Source: Bradyrhizobium cosmicum | GTDB lineage: Bacteria > Pseudomonadota > Alphaproteobacteria > Rhizobiales > Xanthobacteraceae | Assembly (NCBI RefSeq): GCF_007290395.2 | Contig: NZ_CP041656.2 | Location: 4,898,001-4,962,000 of the forward strand | Direction: 5' to 3' | DNA length: 64,000 nt | Shown here: positions 55,557-64,000 of the stretch, piece after piece | How positions within the stretch are numbered: the first letter of the stretch is position 1 | How the letters are laid out: each line of letters opens with the position of its first letter | Notes under the pieces: generated by a model | What the model saw: only the letters and a program-made list of their open reading frames with translations | Database searches by the model: none | What the model was told of the DNA's origin: nothing | Made by a program: the position numbers and the translations under genes

Positions 55557-56489
55557 TCAGTCCACAAACGGTTCAACGATCGTGCGCTTGCCGAGCAGGA
55601 AGGCGTCGGCGACGAGACGCAGCGGGGCGAGATCGACATCGCTCTCGCCTGATGCCGCCAGTTTGACGAAGCGGGCGTACAATTCGCGATATTCCTGATC
55701 GGGCGCCTCGGCAATGGCCTTGCCGTCAACGGCCATCCGCCGGCCGCCGCCTGACAACGTCATTTGGCCCTGATCGGTTTCCGCGACGATATCCCAGCTC
55801 TGCGGCCCGGTCTGGCGGAAATCGAACTCGGCGGAGACAGGCAGGCCGCCGATGTCGGTCAGCGTCAGGTTCGCGGCGATCGGCGCCTGGCAATTGGCGG
55901 GAAAGGCAAGCTCCGCCGCGGTGACAAACACTGGCCTCGGCAGGATGCGGGTCAGGATCGATAGCGCATTGATGCCGGGATCAAATACGCCAAGCCCGCC
56001 CGGCTCCCAGATCCAGGCCTGCCCGGGATGCCAGACACGGACATCTTCCTTCCAGTTGATGTGCACGGATTTGATCCGGCGCGTCGCCAGCCATTCGCGC
56101 GCCGGTTCGACCGCCGGGGCGCAGCGCGAATGCCAGGTCGCAAACAGCGTGTGCTTGGCCTCCGCCGCCATCGCGATCAGCGGATCGAGCTCGGCGACCC
56201 CGGTGCCTGGCGGCTTCTCCAGCATGACATGCTTGCCGGCGGCGAGCGCCGCGGCGGCCTGGGCGCGGCGCACCTGCGGCGGCGTGCAGAGCGAGACAGC
56301 GTCGATCGGCGGTCCCTTCTCCAGCAAATCCTCGATGGTGGCGAAATGCAGCAGGTCCGGCAGCGAGGCGTTGCGGCTCGCCACGGCCGCGAGCCTCGCG
56401 CCCGGTGTCGCGGCGATCGCACCCACATGCTGGTCCCGCGCGATCTTGCCGAAGCCGACGATGGCGATGCGAAGCTCTGTCACGCTCAT
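55557..56489 (-). CDS. araA: Gfo/Idh/MocA family L-arabinose/D-galactose 1-dehydrogenase
   Basis: The product is 310 aa. The Rossmann start is IAIVGFGKIARDQHVGAI; then AVSLCTPPQVRRAQAAAALAAGKHVMLEKPPG, ATWHSRCAPAVEPAREWLATRRI and HPGQAWIWEPGGLGVFDPGINALSIL. These are close to Azospirillum brasilense L-arabinose 1-dehydrogenase as I remember it, which also uses D-galactose with NAD(P). It makes the 1,4-lactone. It overlaps the FadR-type regulator gene. The araA symbol follows Azospirillum usage (not the isomerase). Confidence 0.88.
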   Translation of the reverse strand: MSVTELRIAIVGFGKIARDQHVGAIAATPGARLAAVASRNASLPDLLHFATIEDLLEKGPPIDAVSLCTPPQVRRAQAAAALAAGKHVMLEKPPGTGVAELDPLIAMAAEAKHTLFATWHSRCAPAVEPAREWLATRRIKSVHINWKEDVRVWHPGQAWIWEPGGLGVFDPGINALSILTRILPRPVFVTAAELAFPANCQAPIAANLTLTDIGGLPVSAEFDFRQTGPQSWDIVAETDQGQMTLSGGGRRMAVDGKAIAEAPDQEYRELYARFVKLAASGESDVDLAPLRLVADAFLLGKRTIVEPFVD

Positions 56490-57256
56490 TCTCCAGTATC
56501 CGCTGACGGAAACGCCTCGGCCGGGGGAGTCTCCATCACCGTGCCCTCGTGACGGCGCATGCCGTTGTGAATGACGTAGACCATCGCCTCCGACGCCGTT
56601 TCGGCATCGCCGGCCGCAATGGCATCGACGATCTTCTGATGCCAGAGCAGCACGGTGTCGCGGTCCTCTGTCTCGACCGGTGCACTGAGCAGGAACGAGG
56701 CGCGCAGCGCGGCCTCGATGACATGCCCGATCGAGCGCATGAACAAATTGCCGGAGGCCCTCGCCACGGCAACATGCAGCGCAAGATCGGCATCGGCGAA
56801 GCCGACGGAGTCGGAGGCTTCGCGCCGCATCCGTTCCATGCTGCGGTGCAGCTCCGCGAGATCCGCGTCCGACCGATGCGCCGCTGCGAGCGCGGCCGCG
56901 CGCGGCTCGACCGCGAGACGGATCTCGGCGAGGTCGTTGAGGAAGCGCTTGTCGATGCCCGCATCCAGATGCCAGGCCAGCACATCGGCATCGAACATGT
57001 TCCAGGCCGTGCGCTCGCGCACGACGGTGCCGACCCGCGCCTTGGTGGTGAGCAGGCCTTTGGCGACCAGCGTCTTCACGCTCTCACGCAGCACCGGTCG
57101 CGACACGCCGAACATCGCGATCATCTCGGCATCGCCCGGCAGCCGCATCCCCTCCGCGTAGCGGCCGGCGATGATGTCGATGCCGATCGAGCGGGCGACT
57201 TCCGCGTGGTTGGAATGGGCCCGCCGCGTCGGGATGACGACGATGCGCGAGGTCAT
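56486..57256 (-). CDS. FadR-type GntR transcriptional regulator
   Basis: The product is 256 aa from ATG 57256, overlapping the permease stop. The N-terminal winged helix spans about 15-80 (GDAEMIAMFGVSRPVLRESVKTLVAKGLLTTKARVGTVV). The C-terminal FCD domain has the metal-site His in ADLALHVAVARASGN and LWHQKIVDAIAAGDAETA. FCD regulators bind organic acids such as aldonates or 2-keto acids. It is embedded in the aldose operon and probably autoregulates it. Confidence 0.93.
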   Translation of the reverse strand: MTSRIVVIPTRRAHSNHAEVARSIGIDIIAGRYAEGMRLPGDAEMIAMFGVSRPVLRESVKTLVAKGLLTTKARVGTVVRERTAWNMFDADVLAWHLDAGIDKRFLNDLAEIRLAVEPRAAALAAAHRSDADLAELHRSMERMRREASDSVGFADADLALHVAVARASGNLFMRSIGHVIEAALRASFLLSAPVETEDRDTVLLWHQKIVDAIAAGDAETASEAMVYVIHNGMRRHEGTVMETPPAEAFPSADTGE

Positions 57257-58233
57257 GAGGCTGCCCCCGCGCGCATGGCGACAGGCCGGCGCGCAAGCGC
57301 GACCAACCCCTGCTGCAGGGCGATGAAGGCGAAAAGTAGCATGCCGGTCGCGATCTTGGTCCACCAGCTCGACAGCGTCCCGTCGAAATTGATGTAGGTC
57401 TGGATCAGGCCCTGAATCAGCACGCCGAGAAATGTGCCGATTACCGATCCCTGCCCGCCCGCGAGCAGCGTGCCGCCGATCACGACGGCGGCGATGGTGT
57501 CGAGCTCGACGCCGACGGCCGATAGGGAATAGCCCGCGCTGGTGTAGAACGAGAAGACGATGCCGGCGATCCCCGCGAGCAGACTCGACAGCATGTAGAT
57601 CTTTACCGTCATCGCGCCGACGGCGACGCCCATCAGGCTTGCGGTGGTTCGGCTGCCGCCGATCGCGTAGACGTTGGCGCCGAACCGCGTGAGCTTCAGC
57701 AGCAAGGCGCCTCCGATCACGACAATGAGCATGATCATGGCAATTGCCGTCAGCCGCCCGCCCCCGGGCACGCGCAGTGCGAAGTCCGACACGGTGGAAT
57801 AGACCGGTGCGGTGATCGGCACCGATTCCGTCGAGAGCAGGAAGCTTGCGCCACGCGCCAGGAACATCCCGGCGAGTGTTACGATGAAAGGCGGCAGATC
57901 GAAGACATGGATGATGGCGCCCATCGCCGCCCCGAAAGCGGCCGATAGCGCGAGGATGGCGACGAAGGCGACCAGCGGCGGCACGCCCCAACGCTCGATC
58001 GCCAGCGCGACGAAAACGGTGGTAAAGCCGATCACCGAGCCGACCGAGAGGTCAATGCCGCCGGAGATGATTACGAAGGTCATCCCCGTCGCCACGATGC
58101 CGAGGAACGCGTTGTCGGTGAGGAGATTGCCGACCACGCGGGTGGAGGCGATGTTGGGGAATTGCACGGCGCAGAGTGCAAAGCCCGCAACGAGTACGAT
58201 CGCCGTGATCAGGACAGGCGGCAGGCCTTTCAT
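57253..58233 (-). CDS. yjfF: Sugar ABC transporter permease (YjfF-like, CUT2)
   Basis: The product is 326 aa from ATG 58233. CUT2 signatures: GMTFVIISGGIDLSVGSVIGFTTVFVAL, PPFIVTLAGMFLARGASFLLSTESVPI and VGVELDTIAAVVIGGTLLAGGQGSVIGTFLGVLIQGLIQTYINFDGTLSSWW. The last stretch is typical of YjfF. It pairs with YtfT. It overlaps both neighbouring genes by 4 bp. Confidence 0.93.
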   Translation of the reverse strand: MKGLPPVLITAIVLVAGFALCAVQFPNIASTRVVGNLLTDNAFLGIVATGMTFVIISGGIDLSVGSVIGFTTVFVALAIERWGVPPLVAFVAILALSAAFGAAMGAIIHVFDLPPFIVTLAGMFLARGASFLLSTESVPITAPVYSTVSDFALRVPGGGRLTAIAMIMLIVVIGGALLLKLTRFGANVYAIGGSRTTASLMGVAVGAMTVKIYMLSSLLAGIAGIVFSFYTSAGYSLSAVGVELDTIAAVVIGGTLLAGGQGSVIGTFLGVLIQGLIQTYINFDGTLSSWWTKIATGMLLFAFIALQQGLVALARRPVAMRAGAAS

Positions 58234-59222
58234 GCTTTCGTCCCCCGCAACCGCATGGCCATACCGGCAAGCCCTGAGAATTTCGGCGATTGCAATAGCA
58301 GCACCGCGAGCACCACCCCTGCCTTGACCAGCAGGTTGAATTCCGGTGGATAGCCCGACAGCAGGATTCCGGTATTCATGGTCTGGATGATCAGCGCCCC
58401 AAATACCGCGAGCACAAGACTGAAACGCCCGCCGAACAGCGAGGTGCCGCCGATCACCACCGCGAGAATCGCGTCGAGTTCGAGCCATAGGCCGGCATTG
58501 TTGGCATCGGCGCCCATGATGTCCGCGGCCGCGATTACGCCGGCAAGCGCGGCGCAGACGCCGCTCCAGACATAGACGGCCAGGATCATAGCCCGCGTGC
58601 CGACGCCGGCAAGCTCGCTCGCCCGCGCATTGCCGCCGGTCGCCTCGATCAGGAGCCCGAGCGCGGAGCCGCGCACCACCGCGCCGGTAAGGATCAGCAT
58701 GCCGAGTGCGATCGCGACCGGCACCGGCAAACCGAGGATAGCGCCGTTACCGAGCCAGACCAGGTCCGGCGAGGAGAAAGTCACAATCCGTCCTTCGGTG
58801 ATGAGCTGCGCGATGCCTCGCCCCGCCACCATCAGGATCAGCGTCGCCACAATCGGCTGCATGCCGAGCACGGCGACAAGAAAGCCGTTCCACAATCCGC
58901 ACATCAAGCCGGCACCAAGCGCGGCCGCCAGCACGATCGGAAGCCCATGACTGTCAGCGAGGCTCGCCGCGATCGCGCCAGAGATGGCCATGATTGCACC
59001 GACCGAGAGGTCGATCCCGCGCGTTGCGATCACCAGCACCATGCCGAGCGAAAGTAGGGCCACCGGCGTGCCGCGGTTGAGCACGTCGATCAAGCTGCCG
59101 AACAGGCGGCCGTCCTGGAGGCGCAGGTCGAAGAACTGCGGCGACACGATGCGATCGACCGCCAGGATGACGATTAGTGCAAGGATCTGGGCAAGGCCGC
59201 GGCGCGGCAACAGCGCTGTCAT
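58230..59222 (-). CDS. ytfT: Sugar ABC transporter permease (YtfT-like, CUT2)
   Basis: The product is 330 aa. VALLSLGMVLVIATRGIDLSVGAIMAISGAIAA and WLELDAILAVVIGGTSLFGGRFSLVLAVFGALIIQTMNTGILLSGYPPEFNLLVKAGVVL match YtfT. With YjfF it forms the membrane part of a galactofuranose-type importer. It overlaps the ATPase gene by 4 bp. Confidence 0.94.
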   Translation of the reverse strand: MTALLPRRGLAQILALIVILAVDRIVSPQFFDLRLQDGRLFGSLIDVLNRGTPVALLSLGMVLVIATRGIDLSVGAIMAISGAIAASLADSHGLPIVLAAALGAGLMCGLWNGFLVAVLGMQPIVATLILMVAGRGIAQLITEGRIVTFSSPDLVWLGNGAILGLPVPVAIALGMLILTGAVVRGSALGLLIEATGGNARASELAGVGTRAMILAVYVWSGVCAALAGVIAAADIMGADANNAGLWLELDAILAVVIGGTSLFGGRFSLVLAVFGALIIQTMNTGILLSGYPPEFNLLVKAGVVLAVLLLQSPKFSGLAGMAMRLRGTKA

Positions 59223-60763
59223 GCCCGCCCCTCACGCGCTGCCGCACCGCCGTCGGCCGCAATGGCCGCGAGAATGTTGGTAACGTCGATCGCCTCGCCC
59301 GCGAGTTCCTCGACATGCGCGCGGTCGCGCAGCACCACGATCCGATCCGAATACGTCACGATCTCGTCAAGCTCGGACGAAATCACGAGCAGTGCCAGCC
59401 CGTCGTCGCAGAGCTCGCGGATCAGGCGGATGATCTCGGCATGCGCGCCGACGTCGATGCCGCGGGTTGGCTCGTCCAGCACCAGCAGCCGAGGCGATGT
59501 CGCGAGCCATCGCGCCAGCAGCACCTTTTGCTGGTTGCCGCCGGAGAGCAGGCCCACGGGGCGTTCGGGATCGGGCGGGCGGATGTCGAGCATCCTGACG
59601 TAACGCCGCGCGATCTCGTCCTGCTCGCGGCGCGCCAGCGGGCGATGCAGGCCGCGCTTGGCCTGAAGCGCCAGAACGATGTTCTCGCGCACACTGAGCT
59701 CGGCGACGATACCTTCGGTCTTGCGCTCCTCCGGGCAATAGCCAAAGCCGTGGCGCACACCATCGCGCGGCGATTGAAGCCGCACCGGGGTGCCCTCCAT
59801 CCTCGCCTGCCCGCCATCGGTGCGCTCGGCACCGAACACCAGCCGCGCCGTCTCGGTGCGGCCCGAGCCGAGCAGGCCGGCGAGGCCGACGACCTCGCCA
59901 TGGCGCAGTTCGAGATTGAACGGCGTGACATAGCCGACCTTGCCGTAATTCTCAAAGCTCGCGCAGACATCGCGCGCATGATGTTTTCGCGTCGCCGCCC
60001 GCGTGCTGGTGGTCTCTGCCAGCTCGCGGCCGAGCATCATGCGGATCAAGTCGAGCCGCGGCAGCGAGGCGGTCTCTCGCTCGCCGACCAGGCGGCCGTT
60101 GCGCAAGACCGTGATGCGGTCGGAGATCTCATAGACCTGGTCGAGGAAATGGCTGACGAAGACGATGCCGATTCCGCGCCCCGCAAGCTGGCGCATGATG
60201 CCGAAGAGGATCTCGACCTCATGACGGTCAAGGCTCGCGGTCGGCTCGTCCAGAATCAGCACGCGCGCAGAGAGATCGACGGCGCGGGCGATTGCGGTGA
60301 CGTGCTGGATGGCCACCGAATAGTTGCCGAGCGGCGCTGCGACGTCGATGTCGAGGCCGAAGTCCGCGAGCAGCGCCTTGGCGCGGCGGCGCATCTCTCC
60401 TTCGCGGACGATGCCAAAACGCATCGGCTGCCGGTCGAGGAACAGGTTCTGCGCCACCGACAGGTTCGGCAGCAGGTTGACCTCCTGATAGACGGTGGCG
60501 ATGCCGGCCTTGAGCGCGGCCTTGGCCGAGCGCGGCGCGACTTCATCGCCACCGAGGCGGACAATGCCGGCATCGCGCGGGAAGACGCCGGTGATGACCT
60601 TAATCAGCGTGGACTTGCCGGCCCCGTTCTCGCCGAGCAGCGCATGAATTTCGCCCGCGCGAAGCGTGAAGTCGACCTCCTGCAACGCACGCACCGCGCC
60701 AAAACTCTTGCTGATCCCGCGCACCTCCAGCAGTGAAGCAACAGGATCGGAGCTGGTCTCCAT
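59219..60763 (-). CDS. ytfR: Sugar ABC transporter ATP-binding protein (YtfR-like, CUT2)
   Basis: The product is 514 aa with tandem ATPase modules. Module 1 has GENGAGKSTLIKVITGVFP and LILDEPTASLDRHEVEILFG; module 2 is the degenerate GLLGSGRTETARLVFG, with LLSGGNQQKVLLARWLA and LLVLDEPTRGIDVGAHAEII. This is the CUT2 layout. It lies 118 nt after the binding-protein gene. Confidence 0.94.
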   Translation of the reverse strand: METSSDPVASLLEVRGISKSFGAVRALQEVDFTLRAGEIHALLGENGAGKSTLIKVITGVFPRDAGIVRLGGDEVAPRSAKAALKAGIATVYQEVNLLPNLSVAQNLFLDRQPMRFGIVREGEMRRRAKALLADFGLDIDVAAPLGNYSVAIQHVTAIARAVDLSARVLILDEPTASLDRHEVEILFGIMRQLAGRGIGIVFVSHFLDQVYEISDRITVLRNGRLVGERETASLPRLDLIRMMLGRELAETTSTRAATRKHHARDVCASFENYGKVGYVTPFNLELRHGEVVGLAGLLGSGRTETARLVFGAERTDGGQARMEGTPVRLQSPRDGVRHGFGYCPEERKTEGIVAELSVRENIVLALQAKRGLHRPLARREQDEIARRYVRMLDIRPPDPERPVGLLSGGNQQKVLLARWLATSPRLLVLDEPTRGIDVGAHAEIIRLIRELCDDGLALLVISSELDEIVTYSDRIVVLRDRAHVEELAGEAIDVTNILAAIAADGGAAAREGRA

Positions 60764-60881
60764 GGCAAATTCACTCCCACCGGCGCCCGCTTCGTCATGC
60801 GAGCACCCAGCCTAGCCGCTCTTACGGCTGTTTCGAAGAGAGGCTCCGGACCGCAGCAGGCGATCCGGCGCGGCACCCGCC

Positions 60882-61847
60882 TCAGTAACCGAGGCCCTTC
60901 TTGCTGTCGTAGATCTTCTGAGGATCGTCGGCCGCAGTATAGAGCTTGGATTCGGTCTGGATCCACTTCGGCGGAACGGTTCCCTTGCCCTTGAAGGCCG
61001 CGATCGCATCGAGCGCAGGGCCGGCCATGTTCGGCGTCAGCTCGACGGTCGCATTTGCCTCCCCGGCGGCCATCGCCTTGAAGATGTCGGGGACGGCATC
61101 GATCGAGACGGTCAGTATCTCCTTGCCAGGCTTGAGCCCGGCTTCCTTCATCGCCTGGATCGCACCGACCATCATGTCGTCGTTGTGCGCGTAGACGGCG
61201 CAGATCGACTTACCGCCGCCTTCGGCCTTGATGAAGCTCTCCATCACTTCCTTGCCCTTGGCGCGGGTGAAGTCGCCGGTCTGGCTGCGCACCACTTTCA
61301 GGTTCGCATGCTTGGCGATGGCGGTATCAAAGCCCTTCTTGCGATTAGCGGCGACGCTGGCGCCGACCGTTCCCTGCAATTCGACGATGTTGCAGGCCTT
61401 GGCGCCGACGGTCTTGGCCAGCCAGTCGCCGGCGACCTCGCCCTCGTGCACGCTGTCGGATGTGACGGCGGTGAGATAGAGCTCTTTGCCGGAGGGATCG
61501 ATGTCGCGGTCGAGCAACACGACCGGAATCTTGGCCTCCTTGGCTTCCTTCAGCACCGAGTCCCACCCGGTCGAGACGACGGGCGCGAGGAAAATCGCAT
61601 CGACGTTCTGCGCGATGAAGGACCGGATCGCCTTGATCTGGTTCTCCTGCTTCTGCTGAGCATCGGCGATCTTGAGATTGACCCTGCGCTTGGCGGCTTC
61701 CTGCTTGGAGACGGAAGTCTCGGCCGCGCGCCAGCCTGATTCCGATCCGATCTGCGAGAAGCCGATGGTGAGCTCGGCGGCGTTCGCCGGCAGCGCGAGC
61801 AGCAACGCGGCGGTGGCGCTGGCCGCAAAGAGGGCTTTGAGGGTCAT
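60882..61847 (-). CDS. ytfQ: Periplasmic sugar-binding protein (YtfQ-like)
   Basis: The product is 321 aa from ATG 61847, where the signal peptide begins (1-22, ending NAAE). ELTIGFSQIGSESGWRAAETSVSKQEAAKR is almost diagnostic of YtfQ galactofuranose-binding proteins, followed by VVLLDRDIDPSGKELYLTAVTSDSVHEGE and KWIQTESKLYTAADDPQKI. Family members bind galactofuranose and L-arabinose furanose forms. It heads the aldose operon; an upstream palindrome may be its operator. Confidence 0.94.
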   Translation of the reverse strand: MTLKALFAASATAALLLALPANAAELTIGFSQIGSESGWRAAETSVSKQEAAKRRVNLKIADAQQKQENQIKAIRSFIAQNVDAIFLAPVVSTGWDSVLKEAKEAKIPVVLLDRDIDPSGKELYLTAVTSDSVHEGEVAGDWLAKTVGAKACNIVELQGTVGASVAANRKKGFDTAIAKHANLKVVRSQTGDFTRAKGKEVMESFIKAEGGGKSICAVYAHNDDMMVGAIQAMKEAGLKPGKEILTVSIDAVPDIFKAMAAGEANATVELTPNMAGPALDAIAAFKGKGTVPPKWIQTESKLYTAADDPQKIYDSKKGLGY

Positions 61848-61956
61848 CGAGCGTGTCTCCCAAGTGTTTATCTCGGGCGCCAGTTGGTAGCATGGCACCC
61901 CGAAGGCGCCCTTTTGGGCGGCGGAAGGCACTATTTCACGGAAGATGAGTTCCGAC

Positions 61957-61975
61957 TAGTCATATTATTTGACTA
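61957..61975. promoter_or_regulatory. Candidate operator upstream of ytfQ
   Basis: Perfect inverted repeat TAGTCA / TGACTA with a 7-bp AT-only spacer, about 110 bp before the ytfQ start. It may bind the FadR-type regulator. Confidence 0.5.
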
Positions 61976-62093
61976 TTCGTTCAGAAATGTAGGTTGGGCG
62001 ATGGGTGATCAAATGACACACCCAACACGATTTTGTTCCAAGGATGCAACGAGGAGATGAAGGAAGATTGTGAGACTCGGCGAGCGTGACACC

Positions 62094-62191
62094 GTCATGG
62101 GCGGCGTCGCTTCCGCTCGCCTATGTCCCGGCATCCACGCGTTGCCATGCACGAAGAACGCGGATGCCCGGGACAAGCCCGGGCATGACGG
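62094..62191. repeat. Interspersed palindromic element
   Basis: An imperfect inverted repeat of about 98 bp that begins with GTCATG and ends with CATGAC; its right half contains a perfect hairpin ATGCCCGGG / CCCGGGCAT (62164-62186). It looks like the repeat with 'GGATGCCCGGGACAAGCC' common between Bradyrhizobium genes (recollection). It may end the downstream side of the XylX-like gene. Confidence 0.65.
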
Positions 62192-62214
62192 CCGCACACA
62201 GAGAGGCGAAAAAG

Positions 62215-63387
62215 CTAAATCAGCTTCCGCTGCGCGAGGTTCTTCATCAGGGCGCCGATGCCGAAGGTCCAGGGCTCGCATTCGTCGCTGGTCCGCATGC
62301 GGTTGACGAGCTTGCCGAGCTGGGGCGCGGCGATCGTGACGATGTCGTCGCGCTTGTGGGTGAACCCCTGCCCCGGTGCATCACGATCCTTCACCGGCGC
62401 GAACATCGTGCCGAGGAAAAGCACAAAACCGTCGGGATATTGATGCACCTTGCCGATGGTCTGCGCGACGAGGTCGGTGGGATCGCGGCTGATCATGCTG
62501 ATCGAGGAATGGCCGTCGAGGACGAAACCATCCGCCCCCTTCACGTTCAGGCTGATGTCCAGCTTGCGCGCGTCATCAAGCGTGAAAGTGTCGTCGAACA
62601 GGCGCAGCAGCGGGCCGATCGAGCAGGAGGCGTTGTTGTCCTTGGCCTTCGACAGCAGCAGCGCCGAGCGGCCCTCGAAGTCGCGCAAATTGACGTCGTT
62701 GCCGAGCGCGCCACCGACGATCCTGCCGCGGCTCGACACGAACAGCACGAGCTCGGGCTCCGGATTGTTCCAGGTCGATTTCGGATGCAACCCGGCATCC
62801 ATGCCGGTGCCGACCGACGATAGCGTGGGGGCCTTGGTGAAGACCTCGGCATCGGGACCGATGCCGACCTCTAGATATTGGCTCCAGGCGTTCTGATCGA
62901 TCAACACCTGTTTCAGGTGCATCGCCTGGTCCGAGCCCGGCTTGAGCTTCGACAGATCGTCACCGATCAGCCGCGTCACCTCTTTGCGGATCGCTTCGGC
63001 CGAGGCCGGATTGCCCTTCGCGCGTTCTTCGATGACGCGCTCCAGCATCGAGATGGCGAAAGTGACGCCGGCGGCCTTCAGGGTCTGGAGATCGACCGGC
63101 GCGAGCAGCCACGGCTTTGTCGGGTCGCGCAGGTCGGGCGGCGTGTTGGCGACGATCGCATCGAGATCGCCGATGCGCTCGCCCTTGGTAGCGGCAAGCG
63201 CCTTCGCCGGAGCATCCTCTTCGCAAAGCGCGCTGACGGTCGGAAACTTCGCGGTGACGTCGAACACGCCGTCGCTGCGCACGGCGACCACGGCCGGGCC
63301 GTTCGCCTGAGGCAGCCAGACACGGCCGACCAACGTTCCCCGCGTGCCGTCCTCGGGAAGAAGATCCTTGGTTGTCAGTGTCGTCAT
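62215..63387 (-). CDS. xylX: FAH-family 2-keto-3-deoxy-aldonate dehydratase (XylX-like)
   Basis: The product is 390 aa from ATG 63387. The fumarylacetoacetase-like C-terminal domain shows WNNPEPELVLFVSSRGRIVGGALGNDVNLRDFEGRSALLLSKAKDNNASCSIGP with the metal-binding Glu and Asp. The N-terminal part (LLAPVDLQTLKAAGVTFAISMLERVIEERAKGN) matches Caulobacter XylX, a 2-keto-3-deoxy-D-xylonate (or L-arabinonate) dehydratase, as I remember it. It would give alpha-ketoglutarate semialdehyde. It is the same strand as, and just upstream of, the aldose operon. Other FAH functions are possible. Confidence 0.82.
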   Translation of the reverse strand: MTTLTTKDLLPEDGTRGTLVGRVWLPQANGPAVVAVRSDGVFDVTAKFPTVSALCEEDAPAKALAATKGERIGDLDAIVANTPPDLRDPTKPWLLAPVDLQTLKAAGVTFAISMLERVIEERAKGNPASAEAIRKEVTRLIGDDLSKLKPGSDQAMHLKQVLIDQNAWSQYLEVGIGPDAEVFTKAPTLSSVGTGMDAGLHPKSTWNNPEPELVLFVSSRGRIVGGALGNDVNLRDFEGRSALLLSKAKDNNASCSIGPLLRLFDDTFTLDDARKLDISLNVKGADGFVLDGHSSISMISRDPTDLVAQTIGKVHQYPDGFVLFLGTMFAPVKDRDAPGQGFTHKRDDIVTIAAPQLGKLVNRMRTSDECEPWTFGIGALMKNLAQRKLI

Positions 63388-63466
63388 AGCCGCGTCCTCG
63401 CTGTTTCCCGGCGAAGACCAATAAACGTCTGGCTCCGGAAGTCCAGAGCGGCGGGATGCCCGGCTT

Positions 63467-64000
63467 CTACGCCCCTGCCCGCGCCTTTCGGGCCGCGATC
63501 TGTTGAAGTGCCCAGCGCGCGTTCTTGCGGACATCGGGATCAGCATCGTCGGCGATGACCGCCAGGAACGCCTCGCCGTCGGGATGGGCGATCTCGCCGA
63601 GCGCGGCGGCCGCTTCCTTCCGCAAATTGGCCTGATCGTGATTGATGCAGTTTCCGATCGGGCGTACCGCACGCTCGATCTTCATTCTGCCGAGACTGCG
63701 GATTGCTTTCAGCCGCACCTGCCAGAATTCGTCAGCCAGCGCACCGACGAGCTGGTCTGCCGCGATCGAACCGTTGACGTTGAGACCCAGCGTTTCCGCC
63801 GCCATCTCGCGGACCATCCAGTCGGCGTCCTTCAGCGCGCGCGTGATCGTCTCGGCAGCGGGCTTCATCTGCGAGAACGCCAGCGCGCTCACGGCGGCCC
63901 GGCGCACATGCGCATCGGGATCGTTGATCAATGCAGTCAGAGCGGGGATGGATTCCTCCAGCTTGAGGAATCCGATCACGCCGATCGCCTGCACGCGCAC
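63467..64000 (-). CDS. HEAT/PBS-lyase repeat protein (N-terminus outside window)
   Basis: 177 residues are in the window and the frame is open to the right edge, so the true start probably lies beyond. It has about five 31-residue HEAT-like repeats (for example IPALTALINDPDAHVRRAAVSALAF and VRPIGNCINHDQANLRKEAAAALGE), typical of scaffold proteins or of HEAT parts in larger proteins. Function unknown. It ends 79 nt before the XylX-like gene. Confidence 0.8.
   Translation of the reverse strand: MRVQAIGVIGFLKLEESIPALTALINDPDAHVRRAAVSALAFSQMKPAAETITRALKDADWMVREMAAETLGLNVNGSIAADQLVGALADEFWQVRLKAIRSLGRMKIERAVRPIGNCINHDQANLRKEAAAALGEIAHPDGEAFLAVIADDADPDVRKNARWALQQIAARKARAGA

Larger units (their letters stand above)
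61848..62214. other. 367-bp intergenic region before ytfQ
   Basis: No gene is supported. From right to left it holds the repeat element at 62094-62191, a plain stretch, and the TAGTCA palindrome at 61957-61975. The AT-rich part around 61955-61990 is the likeliest promoter zone for the ytf operon. Confidence 0.6.

Overview
The window is a high-GC alphaproteobacterial chromosome segment. It is most likely from Bradyrhizobium or a close relative. The evidence is the gene families, many ATGA/GTGA start-stop overlaps, a norCBQD cluster with a TTG-N8-CAA box upstream of norC, ChvE/Ggu and Smo-type sugar transporters, and GC-rich palindromic intergenic repeats. No rRNA, tRNA, CRISPR array, transposase or phage gene was seen.

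Layout. (1) 1-12.3 kb, minus strand: a giant secreted filamentous adhesin (at least 3,841 codons, C-terminus off the left edge) preceded by a small secreted protein. (2) 12.6-16.3 kb, plus strand: an ABC-type periplasmic binding protein with no transporter, overlapping a hybrid histidine kinase by 4 bp; probably one sensory unit. (3) 16.6-25.1 kb: an accessory stretch with an RlpA-like protein, a LysR/VOC dioxygenase/hydrolase module, an acyltransferase, a cupin, a GFA-family protein, a DUF1254 protein and small secreted proteins, with scattered repeat fragments. (4) 25.1-34.0 kb, minus strand: a dipeptide-type ABC transporter headed by one amidase and followed, after an intrinsic terminator, by another. 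(5) 34.1-43.6 kb, minus strand: a polyol locus (HAD phosphatase, SorC-type regulator, SmoEFGK-like transporter, SDR polyol dehydrogenase, FGGY kinase, PfkB kinase). (6) 43.6-49.5 kb: the nitric oxide reductase genes norEF and norCBQD, with two FNR/NnrR-type sites and a divergent 51-aa membrane protein. (7) 49.5-63.4 kb, minus strand: an aldose locus with a YtfQRT-YjfF transporter, a FadR-type regulator, an L-arabinose/D-galactose 1-dehydrogenase, an aldose epimerase, an SMP-30 lactonase, ChvE-GguAB and a XylX-type 2-keto-3-deoxy-aldonate dehydratase. (8) A HEAT-repeat protein cut by the right edge.

How the parts work together. The aldose locus takes up pentoses or galactose by two ABC systems. 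It interconverts anomers (GalM), oxidises the sugar to a lactone, opens the lactone, and dehydrates a 2-keto-3-deoxy acid. The aldonate dehydratase and the semialdehyde dehydrogenase needed to finish a Weimberg-type route are not in the window. The polyol locus imports a sugar alcohol, oxidises it to a ketose and phosphorylates it; matching palindromes sit before the transporter operon and the regulator operon. The nor genes detoxify or respire nitric oxide under low oxygen.
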